Positions 8,438 through 17,573 of a stretch of 64,000 nt of DNA are shown here, piece by piece. The notes beneath the pieces are model-generated. The model searched no databases. It saw only the letters and a program-made list of their open reading frames with translations, and was not told where the DNA came from. The position numbers and the translations under genes are program-made. Source of the stretch: Pedosphaera sp. (GTDB lineage Bacteria > Verrucomicrobiota > Verrucomicrobiia > Limisphaerales > SXQI01); assembly GCA_025359965.1 (NCBI GenBank), contig JANYDC010000077.1, positions 29,314-93,313 of the forward strand, given 5' to 3'. Each line of letters begins with the position of its first letter. Within the stretch, counting starts at the first letter, position 1.

Positions 8438-10230
8438 GGGGTGCAGTACCCGATAACGCCCTCTTCAAACGATTCGAATTGATCACCCACATAATTCGTC
8501 TGAATACCGTGTATTCTTCCCTGCCCATCCGCCGTTTCGTGGCGACTATTCTCCTATGCATGGTCATCCACACCGTGATCGCGGACGACTTTTTCAAAGG
8601 TGTCCACCGCGTGGTTTTTCTTGGTGACAGCATTACCCACGGCGGTCAGTACGTGTCAGATGTTGAGCTGTTTTCCATCGCTCGGTTTCCTCAACAGAAA
8701 ATCGAGTTTTTAAATCTCGGCCTGCCCAGCGAAACAGTATCAGGCCTCTCGGAAGCCGGCCACGCAGGAGGAGCTTTTCCCAGGCCTGATCTGGACGAGC
8801 GTTTGGACCGGGTTCTGGCCCTGACCAAACCCGATCTCGTTATTGCCAGCTACGGGATGAATGACGGAATTTATTTTCCTTTCAACAAGAAACGTTTCGC
8901 ACGGTTTAAGGAGGGGATTACCCGCTTGCACAAAAAAGTGATCAAATCAGGGGCAAAGATCATTCATCTCACTCCCAGCCCATTCGATTCCCTTCCCTTA
9001 AAAGGCCGGGCTCTCCCCGCGGGTCTCGACAGTTATCCTCAACCTTTTGAAGGTTACGATGGTGTGCTAAATCAATACTCAGAATGGTTATTGGCCAGAC
9101 GTTCCAAAGGTTGGGAGGTGGTTGACATCCACGGAGCGATAAACGCTTATTTAGCCGAGCATCGAAAAACCAACTCGAACCTGACTTTTGCCGGAGATGG
9201 CATCCACATCAACGACCATGGCAACTGGCTCGTCGCCCGGGAAATTTTGAAGTACGTTGGCGCGCCAACAGGAATTCGGCAGTTCGACGATGTGAATGCC
9301 TTTCTAGCCACAGTTACGAATGGCGAAGAGATTTATCCGCTCATTCAAAAGCGGCAGGCCTTGCTCAAGGACTCCCTGCTCGCCACTGCCGGTCACCGTC
9401 GTCCTGGCATGGGCAAAGGCCTGCCGTTGGCTGAAGCCAGGCAGCAGGCATCGGTCATTGGCGAACGTTTACAAACGCTGGCACTGCCATTTCCAGGCAA
9501 GCGCGCTCAATGGAATGGTTACGACCGATATGACTACGAAGTTGACGGCAAACCCGTACAGGTCGTTGTCCCACGCGAAAGTGTTTCAGCCAAACCTTGG
9601 GTCTGGCACGGTGAATTCTTCGGCCACAAACCCGAGCCTGAAATTGCACTATTGGAAAAAGGATTTCACGTCGTTTACATGAGTCTGCCTGACATGCTCG
9701 GCAGCCCAGAAGCAGTGCAGCATTGGAACGCGTTCTACGAGGACCTCACTCAAAAGCGCGGGCTCGGCAAAAAAGCCGCTTTGGTCGGGCTAAGCCGTGG
9801 TGGCCTGTATTGCTATAACTGGGCCTCCGCGAACCCTGAAAAAGTATCGTGCATTTACGCAGATGCGCCCGTGTGCGATTTCAAAAGCTGGCCCGGCGGC
9901 AAGGGCAAAGGCAAGGGCAGTCCCGGCGACTGGCAATTGGTCCTCAAGCGTTATGGTTTTAAAAACGAAGCGGAAGCCTTGGCTTATGACAAAAACCCCG
10001 TCGACAACCTTGCGCCCTTGGCGGCGGCTCATGTGCCGTTGCTCCACGTTTACGGAGACGCGGACGACGTTGTGCCGTGGGAAGAGAACACCGGCCTGAT
10101 CGCCAAGCGTTATCGTAAATTGGGCGGAAGCATCACCCTCATAGCCAAACCCGGCGTAGGTCATCATCCACACGGACTTGAGGATTCGGCACCCATCGTG
10201 GATTTCATTCTGAAAGCGGCCGCTCAATAG
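8434..10230 (+). CDS. SGNH/GDSL esterase fused to alpha/beta hydrolase
   Basis: A two-enzyme fusion of 598 aa. Residues 58-275 form an SGNH hydrolase: GDSIT (Ser66), GMND (141-144) and DGIHIND (Asp255, His258). Residues about 340-598 form an alpha/beta hydrolase: nucleophile elbow GLSRGG (Ser454), acid in GDADDVVP (Asp544) and His in GVGHHPHG (577/578). A hydrophobic stretch at 34-50 ending in IADD looks like an export signal after a long N-terminal extension. It is coupled to the upstream PQQ propeller gene by an ATGA overlap. SGNH domains in such clusters often de-acetylate polysaccharides; that role is inferred. Neither half is missing its catalytic residues. Confidence 0.87.
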   Translation: MRGAVPDNALFKRFELITHIIRLNTVYSSLPIRRFVATILLCMVIHTVIADDFFKGVHRVVFLGDSITHGGQYVSDVELFSIARFPQQKIEFLNLGLPSETVSGLSEAGHAGGAFPRPDLDERLDRVLALTKPDLVIASYGMNDGIYFPFNKKRFARFKEGITRLHKKVIKSGAKIIHLTPSPFDSLPLKGRALPAGLDSYPQPFEGYDGVLNQYSEWLLARRSKGWEVVDIHGAINAYLAEHRKTNSNLTFAGDGIHINDHGNWLVAREILKYVGAPTGIRQFDDVNAFLATVTNGEEIYPLIQKRQALLKDSLLATAGHRRPGMGKGLPLAEARQQASVIGERLQTLALPFPGKRAQWNGYDRYDYEVDGKPVQVVVPRESVSAKPWVWHGEFFGHKPEPEIALLEKGFHVVYMSLPDMLGSPEAVQHWNAFYEDLTQKRGLGKKAALVGLSRGGLYCYNWASANPEKVSCIYADAPVCDFKSWPGGKGKGKGSPGDWQLVLKRYGFKNEAEALAYDKNPVDNLAPLAAAHVPLLHVYGDADDVVPWEENTGLIAKRYRKLGGSITLIAKPGVGHHPHGLEDSAPIVDFILKAAAQ

Positions 10231-10323
10231 CCTTGTTGGTTGGTTTCTAGCAGCTTCAGCAGAACAAAAAAAGTATCAGCTCGCCGTTGCCCTTTACGCC
10301 TTTTCCGGCCTATTTTACCTGAG

Positions 10324-13300
10324 ATGACACCTGCCAACAAACCATTCAACCGCTGGCTCACCTTAAGCGCGTGGATGCTTTCTTTGGCGGGCGCGTTGGC
10401 CGCGTCCCCCGTACCGATTGATTTCAACCGTGATATACGCCCTATTTTTTCCGAGCATTGTTATGCCTGCCATGGCCCGGACGAAGGCAAACGCAAGGCT
10501 GGCTTGAGGCTCGATGTTGAACAGGATGTCTTCAAAAAATTGAAATCCGGTGAGCGGGCCGTCGTTCCGGGCGACCTGACCCACAGCTCCCTCATCTCGC
10601 GCATCAATTCCACCGATCCCGATGAATTGATGCCGCCGACCAAACATGGCAAACCCATCTCGCGGCAGCAAATTGATCTTCTCACCAAATGGGTGGCCCA
10701 GGGGGCGCATTGGCAGAGTCACTGGTCATTCATCGTCCCACAGCGCCCTCCCTTGCCGAAGGTGAGGGACAAAGCTTGGGTCCGGAATCCTGTCGACCAA
10801 TTTATCCTGCAACGATTGGAGGCAGCCGGTTTGAAGCCCAATCCCGAAGCAGACAAAACCTCCATCCTCCGCCGGGTGACCTTCGACCTGACCGGCCTGC
10901 CGCCCACCATCGAGGAGGTGGATGCCTTTCTGGCCGACCATTCCGAAAACGCCTACGAGAAGGTCGTTGATCGCCTGATCGCCTCCCCCCACTACGGCGA
11001 GCGCATGGCCCAACAGTGGCTCGATCTTGCGCGCTACGCCGACACCAGTGGTTATCATTTTGACGGAGTCCGTTTCATGTGGCTGTGGCGGGATTGGGTG
11101 ATCGACTCGTTCAACGCCAACAAACCCTTCGACGAGTTCACAGTCGAGCAGTTGGCCGGTGATCAACTCCCCAAGCCCACCCAAAACCAGCGCATCGCCA
11201 CCGGTTTCGTTCGCAACAACATGACCAACGACGAGGGTGGCGCGGACCCCGACGAATATCTCAACAAATACGTGGCCGACCGGGTCACCACCATGGGCTC
11301 CGTCTGGCTCGGCCTCACCGTAGGCTGTGCCGAGTGCCACGACCACAAATACGACCCGCTTAAAACCAAGGAATTTTACCAGTTCTACGCGTTCTTCCAC
11401 AACGTGCCGGAGAAAGGTTTGGACCGCATCCGAACCGACAATCCTCCTCCGCGCCTGCCGGTACCCACCCCCGAACAGGCCATGAAATTTGTGGAAATGG
11501 ATTTCACTTTGAAGGATGCCGAGAAAACCCTTCAAGACAAAATCAACGAACTCGGCGAAACCCAGGAAAAATGGGAGCGCGAAACCATCGAGTACCCTCC
11601 CGGCAAACCTAACGCCTCCGGTCTGTTGGGCGAGATCGGACTTCAAGATTCCACGACCTGGGTTTCAGCCCAAGGCAAAAATGAAGCGAAGCAGGCCACC
11701 ACCAACTCGCTGATATTTGTGGACGGAACTCCGGGACGCGCCCTCAAACTGGAGGCCGCCAATCATCTTGAATTTGAGGTCAACCCCGCCTTTGATCGAA
11801 CCAACAGTTTCAGCTACGGCGCTTGGATAAACATCCAATCCGCCAATGGCACAATCATCTCCAAAATGGAGAAGGAACCGTCCTTCAAAGGCTTTGACCT
11901 CATCGTGGGAGACGGCCGATTCAATGTTCACCTCGTGGACGCATGGCCAGCCAATGCCCTCAAAGTCAAAACCAAGGAACAATTCCCGCAAAATCAGTGG
12001 ACTCATGTGCTGGTTACGTATGATGGATCCGGCAAAGCCTCTGGCGTTCGTATTTACGTCAACGGTCGCAACCGTGATCTTGAGGTCGAAAAAGATCAGC
12101 TCACCGGCTCGCTGGCAAATGCCGAACCGCTGCGAGTCGGCGCTCGCCACGCCAAGTCGGATTTCACAGGCCTGATAAGCCAGGTGCGCCTCTACACCCG
12201 CGCCTTGTCGGCTGAGGACGCCCGACTCTCCACCTACGAGACTTACTTCGCCATCATCAGCAAATCCCGAGGGAAGAGAAACGACACAGAGCGCGCCGAT
12301 CTCGCCCGCTTCTACAAAGAAAATCACGCCATTGATTACCTGCGTGCCGAAACCGCTTTGGCCAAGGCGCGCCGCGAAAAGGAAGCCTCCTACGCCGCGA
12401 TCCCAACCACCATGATCATGGAGGAGATGGACCCGCCGCGTGACACCTTCGTCCTGACTCGTGGTGATTTCCGCACGAAGGGCGAGAAGGTCGGACCCGC
12501 CACTCCGGCGTTCTTGCCCCCGCTGCCGAGTGGCCCAACCAATCGATTGAACCTCGCACGCTGGCTGGTATCTCGTGAGCAACCCCTCACTGCTCGTGTC
12601 ACCGTCAACCGCTATTGGACCACCTTCTTCGGCACCGGTCTGGTAAAAACCGTCAACGACTTCGGTTCGCAGGGCGAATGGCCCAGCCACCCCGCGCTGC
12701 TCGATTGGCTGGCCACACAATTCCGTGATGGTGGCCCAATCGAAACTCGCCGGAGCAAACTCGAAATCGCACGCGCATGGGATGTGAAGGCCATCGTCCG
12801 ACTACTAGTCACCAGTGCGAGCTATCGCCAATCTGGCGCGGTGAGTCCGGAAAAATTGGAGCGCGATCCTTACAACCGGCTGCTCACACGTGGCCCCCAT
12901 CTCCGCCTCGACGCCGAGTTCGTGCGCGACAACGCACTGGCCGTGGCCGGCCTGCTGAATCTTCAAGTGGGCGGAGCCAGTGTCAAACCCTACCAACCCG
13001 CGGGCATTTGGGACGGCACCGATTCCACCTACACCCAGGACCACGGCGAGCCCATCTACCGCCGAGGCATGTACGTCTTTTGGCGGCGATCAGCTCACTA
13101 CCCGTCGTTCGCTACCTTCGACGCCCCCAACCGCGAAGTCTGCACCTTCCTGCGCCAGCGCACCCAGACTCCTCTCCAATCGCTGGTCATGATGAACGAT
13201 CCCGTCTACGTCGAAGCCGCACGCGGTCTGGCCCAACGCGTCCTCACCGAGGAACCGGTTGATCTGCAAAAACGTTTGATCAAAGCTTTCCGTCACACAC

Positions 13301-13512
13301 TGGGACGACCGCCAGCCGCCTCGGAAATCCAAGTGCTCAACCGCTCTTATGATCAACAACTGGCCAACTTCAAAGAAGACCCCGCCGCCGCCGAAGCTTT
13401 TCTTAAAGTGGGCGAGTTAAAGCTTCCCGAAGGCATCAATAAAGTGGATTTCGCCGCCCTCTCAGCCACCGCCAGCGTGCTGCTAAATTTGAACGAGACC
13501 ATCACCAAATAA
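10324..13512 (+). CDS. PSCyt1-DUF1549-LamG-DUF1553 cytochrome-like protein
   Basis: A large exported protein (1062 aa) of the class typical of Planctomycetes and Verrucomicrobia. After a signal peptide comes a PSCyt1 domain with one c-type heme motif CYACH (Cys46, Cys49, His50), then DUF1549 (about 155-365), a LamG/concanavalin-like domain (about 480-650, with GAWIN and WTHVLVTYDG) and DUF1553 (about 755-1010, with NRYWTTFFGTGLV). The upstream frame is longer, but the chosen ATG is directly before the basic-hydrophobic signal. It precedes the DUF1501 gene by 11 bases, the normal pairing for this family. The pair is thought to work in degradation of complex polymers, but the biochemistry is unsettled. 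Confidence 0.92.
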   Translation: MTPANKPFNRWLTLSAWMLSLAGALAASPVPIDFNRDIRPIFSEHCYACHGPDEGKRKAGLRLDVEQDVFKKLKSGERAVVPGDLTHSSLISRINSTDPDELMPPTKHGKPISRQQIDLLTKWVAQGAHWQSHWSFIVPQRPPLPKVRDKAWVRNPVDQFILQRLEAAGLKPNPEADKTSILRRVTFDLTGLPPTIEEVDAFLADHSENAYEKVVDRLIASPHYGERMAQQWLDLARYADTSGYHFDGVRFMWLWRDWVIDSFNANKPFDEFTVEQLAGDQLPKPTQNQRIATGFVRNNMTNDEGGADPDEYLNKYVADRVTTMGSVWLGLTVGCAECHDHKYDPLKTKEFYQFYAFFHNVPEKGLDRIRTDNPPPRLPVPTPEQAMKFVEMDFTLKDAEKTLQDKINELGETQEKWERETIEYPPGKPNASGLLGEIGLQDSTTWVSAQGKNEAKQATTNSLIFVDGTPGRALKLEAANHLEFEVNPAFDRTNSFSYGAWINIQSANGTIISKMEKEPSFKGFDLIVGDGRFNVHLVDAWPANALKVKTKEQFPQNQWTHVLVTYDGSGKASGVRIYVNGRNRDLEVEKDQLTGSLANAEPLRVGARHAKSDFTGLISQVRLYTRALSAEDARLSTYETYFAIISKSRGKRNDTERADLARFYKENHAIDYLRAETALAKARREKEASYAAIPTTMIMEEMDPPRDTFVLTRGDFRTKGEKVGPATPAFLPPLPSGPTNRLNLARWLVSREQPLTARVTVNRYWTTFFGTGLVKTVNDFGSQGEWPSHPALLDWLATQFRDGGPIETRRSKLEIARAWDVKAIVRLLVTSASYRQSGAVSPEKLERDPYNRLLTRGPHLRLDAEFVRDNALAVAGLLNLQVGGASVKPYQPAGIWDGTDSTYTQDHGEPIYRRGMYVFWRRSAHYPSFATFDAPNREVCTFLRQRTQTPLQSLVMMNDPVYVEAARGLAQRVLTEEPVDLQKRLIKAFRHTLGRPPAASEIQVLNRSYDQQLANFKEDPAAAEAFLKVGELKLPEGINKVDFAALSATASVLLNLNETITK

Positions 13513-13523
13513 CGCGCACCACT

Positions 13524-14963
13524 ATGAATCTCGATACCGAAATCCAACGGATCCTCTCGCGCCGCGCCTTCCTGACCCGCAGCACCACTGGCCTCGGAGC
13601 CATCGCTTTGGGCTCCCTCCTCCGCACGCAACAAGCCCAGTCTGCCCTGTCTAAACCCGTCGGCGAGCTCAAGGCCCTCCACTTTGCTCCCAGAGCCAAA
13701 CGCGTCATCTACATGTTCCAATCCGGTGCGCCGTCGCATCTCGATCTGTTCGACCACAAACAAAAACTCCGCGACATGACCGGCGAGGAACTCCCTCCCA
13801 GCGTGCGCATGGGCCAGCGCATCACCGGCATGACGGCCGGCCAAAGCGTCCTGAAATGCGTCGGCCCAGCCTTTGATTTCCAGCGTTATGGAAAGTCCGG
13901 CGTGGAACTGAGTTCGATGATCCCTCACATCGGCTCCATCGTGGATGAGATCGCCCTAATCCGCTCCATGCACACCGAGCCGATTAACCACGATCCCGCC
14001 GTGACCTTTTTCGGTACTGGCAACCAACAACCCGGTCGCCCCACCATGGGTGCGTGGCTCGCTTACGGTCTCGGCACCGAAAACGAAAACCTCCCCGCCT
14101 ATGTGGTGCTCACCAGCGGCGCGGGCGGCCAAGCCTTGCAGGCTCGCTATTGGGGCAATGGTTTTCTCTCAGGCAACTTCCAAGGCGTGCAGCTCCGCAG
14201 CCAGGGCGACCCCGTCCTCTACGTCTCCAACCCGCCCGGACTCAGTTCCAAAGCCCGCCGTCAGATGCTCGATTCCATGCAGGAGCTGAACAAACGCCAG
14301 CTTGGCATGCTGGGCCAGCCCGATATTGCCACCCACATCGACAACTACGAGCTCGCCTTTCGCATGCAATCCAGCGTTCCGGAACTTATGGATATTTCGA
14401 AGGAACCCAAAGCCGTTTTGGAAATGTACGGTGCCGAGCCCGGCAAAGCCTCCTACGCCAATAATTGCCTCCTGGCTCGCCGCCTGACCGAAAGTGGCGT
14501 CCGTTTCGTCCAACTCTGCCACCGCGATTGGGATCACCACGGCGGCCTGCCCGATGGCATCAAAGCCCAGACCAAAGCCACCGATCAAGGCAGCGCCGCG
14601 TTGATCAAGGATCTTAAACAACGCGGCCTGCTCGATGAAACCCTCGTCATCTGGGGCGGCGAATTCGGCCGCACCGCCTACAGCCAGGGCGATATCAGCA
14701 AAACCAGCTTCGGCCGCGATCATCACCCCCGCTGCTTCTCCATCTGGATGGCTGGCGGCGGCATCAAACCTGGCCTCGTCCTGGGCGAAACCGACGACTT
14801 CGGCTACAACATTGTCAAAGACCCTGTCAACGTCCACGACCTCCACACCACCATCCTCCACCTCCTCGGCATCGATCACGAAAAATTCACCTACCGCTCC
14901 GAAGGCCGCGATTTCCGCCTAACTGACACCAGCGGCGAATTGGTCAGGCCCTTGTTGGCCTAG
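13524..14963 (+). CDS. DUF1501 protein with Tat signal
   Basis: A 479-aa DUF1501 protein, a relative of the sulfatase/alkaline phosphatase superfamily. The N-terminus carries a twin-arginine type signal, SRRAFLTRSTTGLGAIALGS, implying export in folded form. Conserved landmarks are FQSGAPSHLDLFDHK, MHTEPINHDP, WDHHGGL, GEFGRT and GRDHHPRCF, the last matching metal-binding segments of the family. It lies 11 bases after the DUF1549/DUF1553 gene and closes the operon. Family members have no assigned reaction; the close pairing suggests the two products act together at the cell envelope. Confidence 0.92.
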   Translation: MNLDTEIQRILSRRAFLTRSTTGLGAIALGSLLRTQQAQSALSKPVGELKALHFAPRAKRVIYMFQSGAPSHLDLFDHKQKLRDMTGEELPPSVRMGQRITGMTAGQSVLKCVGPAFDFQRYGKSGVELSSMIPHIGSIVDEIALIRSMHTEPINHDPAVTFFGTGNQQPGRPTMGAWLAYGLGTENENLPAYVVLTSGAGGQALQARYWGNGFLSGNFQGVQLRSQGDPVLYVSNPPGLSSKARRQMLDSMQELNKRQLGMLGQPDIATHIDNYELAFRMQSSVPELMDISKEPKAVLEMYGAEPGKASYANNCLLARRLTESGVRFVQLCHRDWDHHGGLPDGIKAQTKATDQGSAALIKDLKQRGLLDETLVIWGGEFGRTAYSQGDISKTSFGRDHHPRCFSIWMAGGGIKPGLVLGETDDFGYNIVKDPVNVHDLHTTILHLLGIDHEKFTYRSEGRDFRLTDTSGELVRPLLA

Positions 14964-15308
14964 GCAGTTTTCATCCCTGTCCCGCCTAAAGAGGTAAACT
15001 CCAATACGGCATCCCCGCGCAGGCGGGTATCTAGACACTTAACCTGCGGTTCAACCTCAATAGCCATGAGACCATCTTATACTGGCTGGCCAAATGCACG
15101 AAACTGGAGCCTGAAGACAGGAACGGAAAGCGCATAAACCAAACCGGGCGACCCAATTGGCAGGTCAGCAATTAGGGCTTGCGTGGATATTCAGGGCAAT
15201 TCGTTCCAAAATCTGTTTTTAAATGCCCCTTAGGAAGATGGTAAATCTGCCGATTTACAAGTTCGAGTCAATCCAGGTGAGCTGGAGAGGAGGAGTTGCT
15301 ATTACGAT
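14964..15308 (+). other. Intergenic region with one short hairpin
   Basis: No convincing gene is present in this 345-base gap. It holds a perfect 5-bp hairpin CCCGC-GCAG-GCGGG at 15014-15027 in a context like widespread REP-type palindromes, and a GAGGAGGAG purine run 16-24 bases ahead of the next start. The hairpin has no following T-run, so it is not a good terminator for the DUF1501 operon. Confidence 0.5.
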
Positions 15309-17015
15309 ATGACAAGGAATTTTCGGACGACAAGATTTGCCCGTCTCTTTGATTCGTCCAGAAGGTGTTTTTCCTCACGCTGGGCGGGACTGTTTTTTGC
15401 TGCCTGGGTTTGTGCCGAGGTTGGATCCGTATCAGCACAGGAAGTGTTGACTTTCAATACGAGCAGCGCGACCTCAACCGAGGACAGATTGATGACCATC
15501 GATCAAACAGGTGGTGCTCCGACAACCTTGGTGAACAGCAGCAGTTTTACATCCACTCCAGGCAAAATGGCTGTGGATCGGGCAACCCACCGAATTTATT
15601 TTAATGATCAGCTCACCGGCGGAGGCGGGGTTTACCGTGTCAATGCGGATGGAACCGGGAAAACGACGATCTATTCCAACACCACATCCGGCTCCCAATG
15701 TTTGGGCATCGCCGTCGACTCGACACACGGCATCCTTTATATAGTCACTTCCAATGGCACTTCTTCTGAGGATAAACTGATGAAATGCGGATTGGATGGC
15801 AGCAACCTCACGGTGTTGACTTCCGGATCTTCCTTCACCACATTCCCAGGAGCTTGCTCGGTTGATGAAGCCAATCAGAAGATCTATGTCTGCGACATTT
15901 TGTCAGGAGGAGGAGGGGTTTTCCGATTCGATTCGGATGGCAGCAATAAGACCACCATTTACGCCAACAGCACCAGCGGCAGCCAAACCTTCAGTGTGGC
16001 GGTGGACTCATCCAGAGGCATTGTCTATATCATCACGTCCAATGCCTCTTCCGCAGAAGACAAGTTGATTAAGTGTGGATTGAGCGGAAGCAGCCCCACT
16101 GTTCTTGTTTCAAGCTCGTCCCTTACGACTTTCCCCAATCAGGTTGCCGTGGATATGTCAGCCAACCGGATTTACGTCACGGATTCCCAAACGGCAGGCG
16201 GTGGAATATTTCGGTTTGATTCAGCGGGAAGCAGCAAAACGCAGGTTTATACCAACAGCACGTCGGGTGCAACTATGATAGGTATTGCCCTGAACTCCGC
16301 AGCATCCACCACGATAAGTTCCCTCAATCGAGTGGATGCAACCCCTTCGAGTGGTTCGACTGTTCGTTGGCAGGCGACGTTTGCAGCGGCTGTTTTTAAT
16401 GTGGCGGCGGCAAACTTTTCACTGTCCGGAACGGCTACTTCCGGCGCAACCGTGGGCACTCCCACCACCTCTGATGCAGGATTCAACTGGATTATTCCCG
16501 TAACTACCGGCCCAAACCCTGGCACGCTGCAATTAAATCTGGCTAATTCCACCAGCATGTCAGCCTCAATTTCCACCTCCCTTCCATTCTCCGGTCAGTC
16601 TTACACCATGAGCTTTGACTCAACCCCTCCGACAATCACCATTGGCTCACCATCTGCATCGACGACAAAAACGGGGCCTGTAACTTTTACTGTGACCTAT
16701 GCCGACGCCAACTTCAGTTCAAGCACCTTGGCGGTCGGCAATATTACTTTGCATTCCACCGGCTCAGCCTCGGGCAACTTGGCGGTCAGCGGTTCCGGCA
16801 CCACCAGAACAGTCACCATTTCCAGCATTACTGGCAATGGCATCCTGGGTATTTCGATTGCATCGGGAACAGCATCTGATACCTCAGGCAATCTGGCGCC
16901 GGCGGCGGGACTAAGCACAACTTTCACGGTGGATAACACTGCCCCCACCATTTCGATAGGCTCCCCGTCTGCCTCGACGACAAAAACGGGGCCCATAACT
17001 TTTACTGTGACCTAA
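15309..17015 (+). CDS. Repeat-rich surface protein, N-terminal part before an in-frame stop
   Basis: The first 568 codons of what reads as one 1054-codon gene. An export signal (residues about 15-45, ending VSAQE) is followed by a six-bladed type propeller built of near-identical units containing AVDxxxxxIYxxD and GGGxxRxxxDG (about 50-335), then a linker domain and Ig-like repeats from residue 439. The frame stops at TAA inside the second Ig-like repeat, where the sister repeats have TAT or TAC for Tyr. The same frame remains open for another 1458 bases. The product is probably a large cell-surface or matrix protein; no enzymatic motif is visible. A sequencing error is an alternative to real inactivation. 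Confidence 0.8.
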   Translation: MTRNFRTTRFARLFDSSRRCFSSRWAGLFFAAWVCAEVGSVSAQEVLTFNTSSATSTEDRLMTIDQTGGAPTTLVNSSSFTSTPGKMAVDRATHRIYFNDQLTGGGGVYRVNADGTGKTTIYSNTTSGSQCLGIAVDSTHGILYIVTSNGTSSEDKLMKCGLDGSNLTVLTSGSSFTTFPGACSVDEANQKIYVCDILSGGGGVFRFDSDGSNKTTIYANSTSGSQTFSVAVDSSRGIVYIITSNASSAEDKLIKCGLSGSSPTVLVSSSSLTTFPNQVAVDMSANRIYVTDSQTAGGGIFRFDSAGSSKTQVYTNSTSGATMIGIALNSAASTTISSLNRVDATPSSGSTVRWQATFAAAVFNVAAANFSLSGTATSGATVGTPTTSDAGFNWIIPVTTGPNPGTLQLNLANSTSMSASISTSLPFSGQSYTMSFDSTPPTITIGSPSASTTKTGPVTFTVTYADANFSSSTLAVGNITLHSTGSASGNLAVSGSGTTRTVTISSITGNGILGISIASGTASDTSGNLAPAAGLSTTFTVDNTAPTISIGSPSASTTKTGPITFTVT

Positions 17016-17573
17016 GCCGATGCCAACTTCAATTCAAGCACTTTGGCGGCGGGCAATATTACTCTGAACTCCACAGGCACAGCTTCGGCGGGCAGTGTAG
17101 GCGTCACCGGTTCCGGCACGACCCGAACCGTCACCATTTCCAGCATCACCGGCGATGGCACCCTCGGTATTTCCATTGCATCGGGAACAGCGACGGATAC
17201 AGCGGGCAACACCGCCCATAGTGCCGGGCCAAGCACGACCTTCGCTGTGGATAACACCTCCCCCACCATTTCGATCGGTGCGCCCTCCCTCTCGGCAACC
17301 GGCAGCGGTCCGGTAACTTACACCGTCACTTACTCCGACGCCCATTTCAATTCCAGCACTCTGGCGGCCGGAGATATCACCTTGAATTCCACCGGCACAG
17401 CCTCGGCGGGCAGCGTAGGCGTCACCGGTTCCGGCACGACCCGAACCGTCACCATTTCCAGCATCACCGGCGATGGCACCCTCGGTATTTCCATTGCATC
17501 GGGAACAGCGACGGATACAGCGGGTAACAGTGCTCCGGCGGCGGGGCCGAGTACAACCTTCGCGGTTGATAAC
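16623..17573 (+). repeat. Three tandem Ig-like domain repeats (315, 318, 318 bp)
   Basis: Units run 16623-16937, 16938-17255 and 17256-17573. Each encodes an Ig-like domain opening with TPPTITIG or TAPTISIG and containing GSGTTRTVTISSITG. In units 2 and 3 a stretch of about 135 bases (17076-17210 and 17394-17528) differs at only about three positions, far closer than protein-level selection needs, which points to recent duplication or gene conversion. Confidence 0.9.
17013..17015 (+). other. In-frame TAA splitting the surface-protein gene
   Basis: The codon after GTGACC is TAA here, whereas the preceding repeat has TAT and the following one TAC at the same position. A single T-to-A change explains the stop. 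Frame is unchanged on both sides, so this is a nonsense substitution and not a frameshift. Confidence 0.8.

Noticed and set aside
10726..11646. 306-codon minus-strand frame inside the DUF1549 gene
   Set aside because: High-GC antisense shadow; the plus strand has recognisable domains throughout.
14982..15027. Terminator for the DUF1501 operon built from CCCGCCT and AGGCGGG
   Set aside because: The loop would exceed 30 bases and there is no T-run.
15240..15290. tRNA-like GTTCGAGTC stretch before the surface-protein gene
   Set aside because: A T-loop-like motif is present but no acceptor or anticodon arms could be folded.
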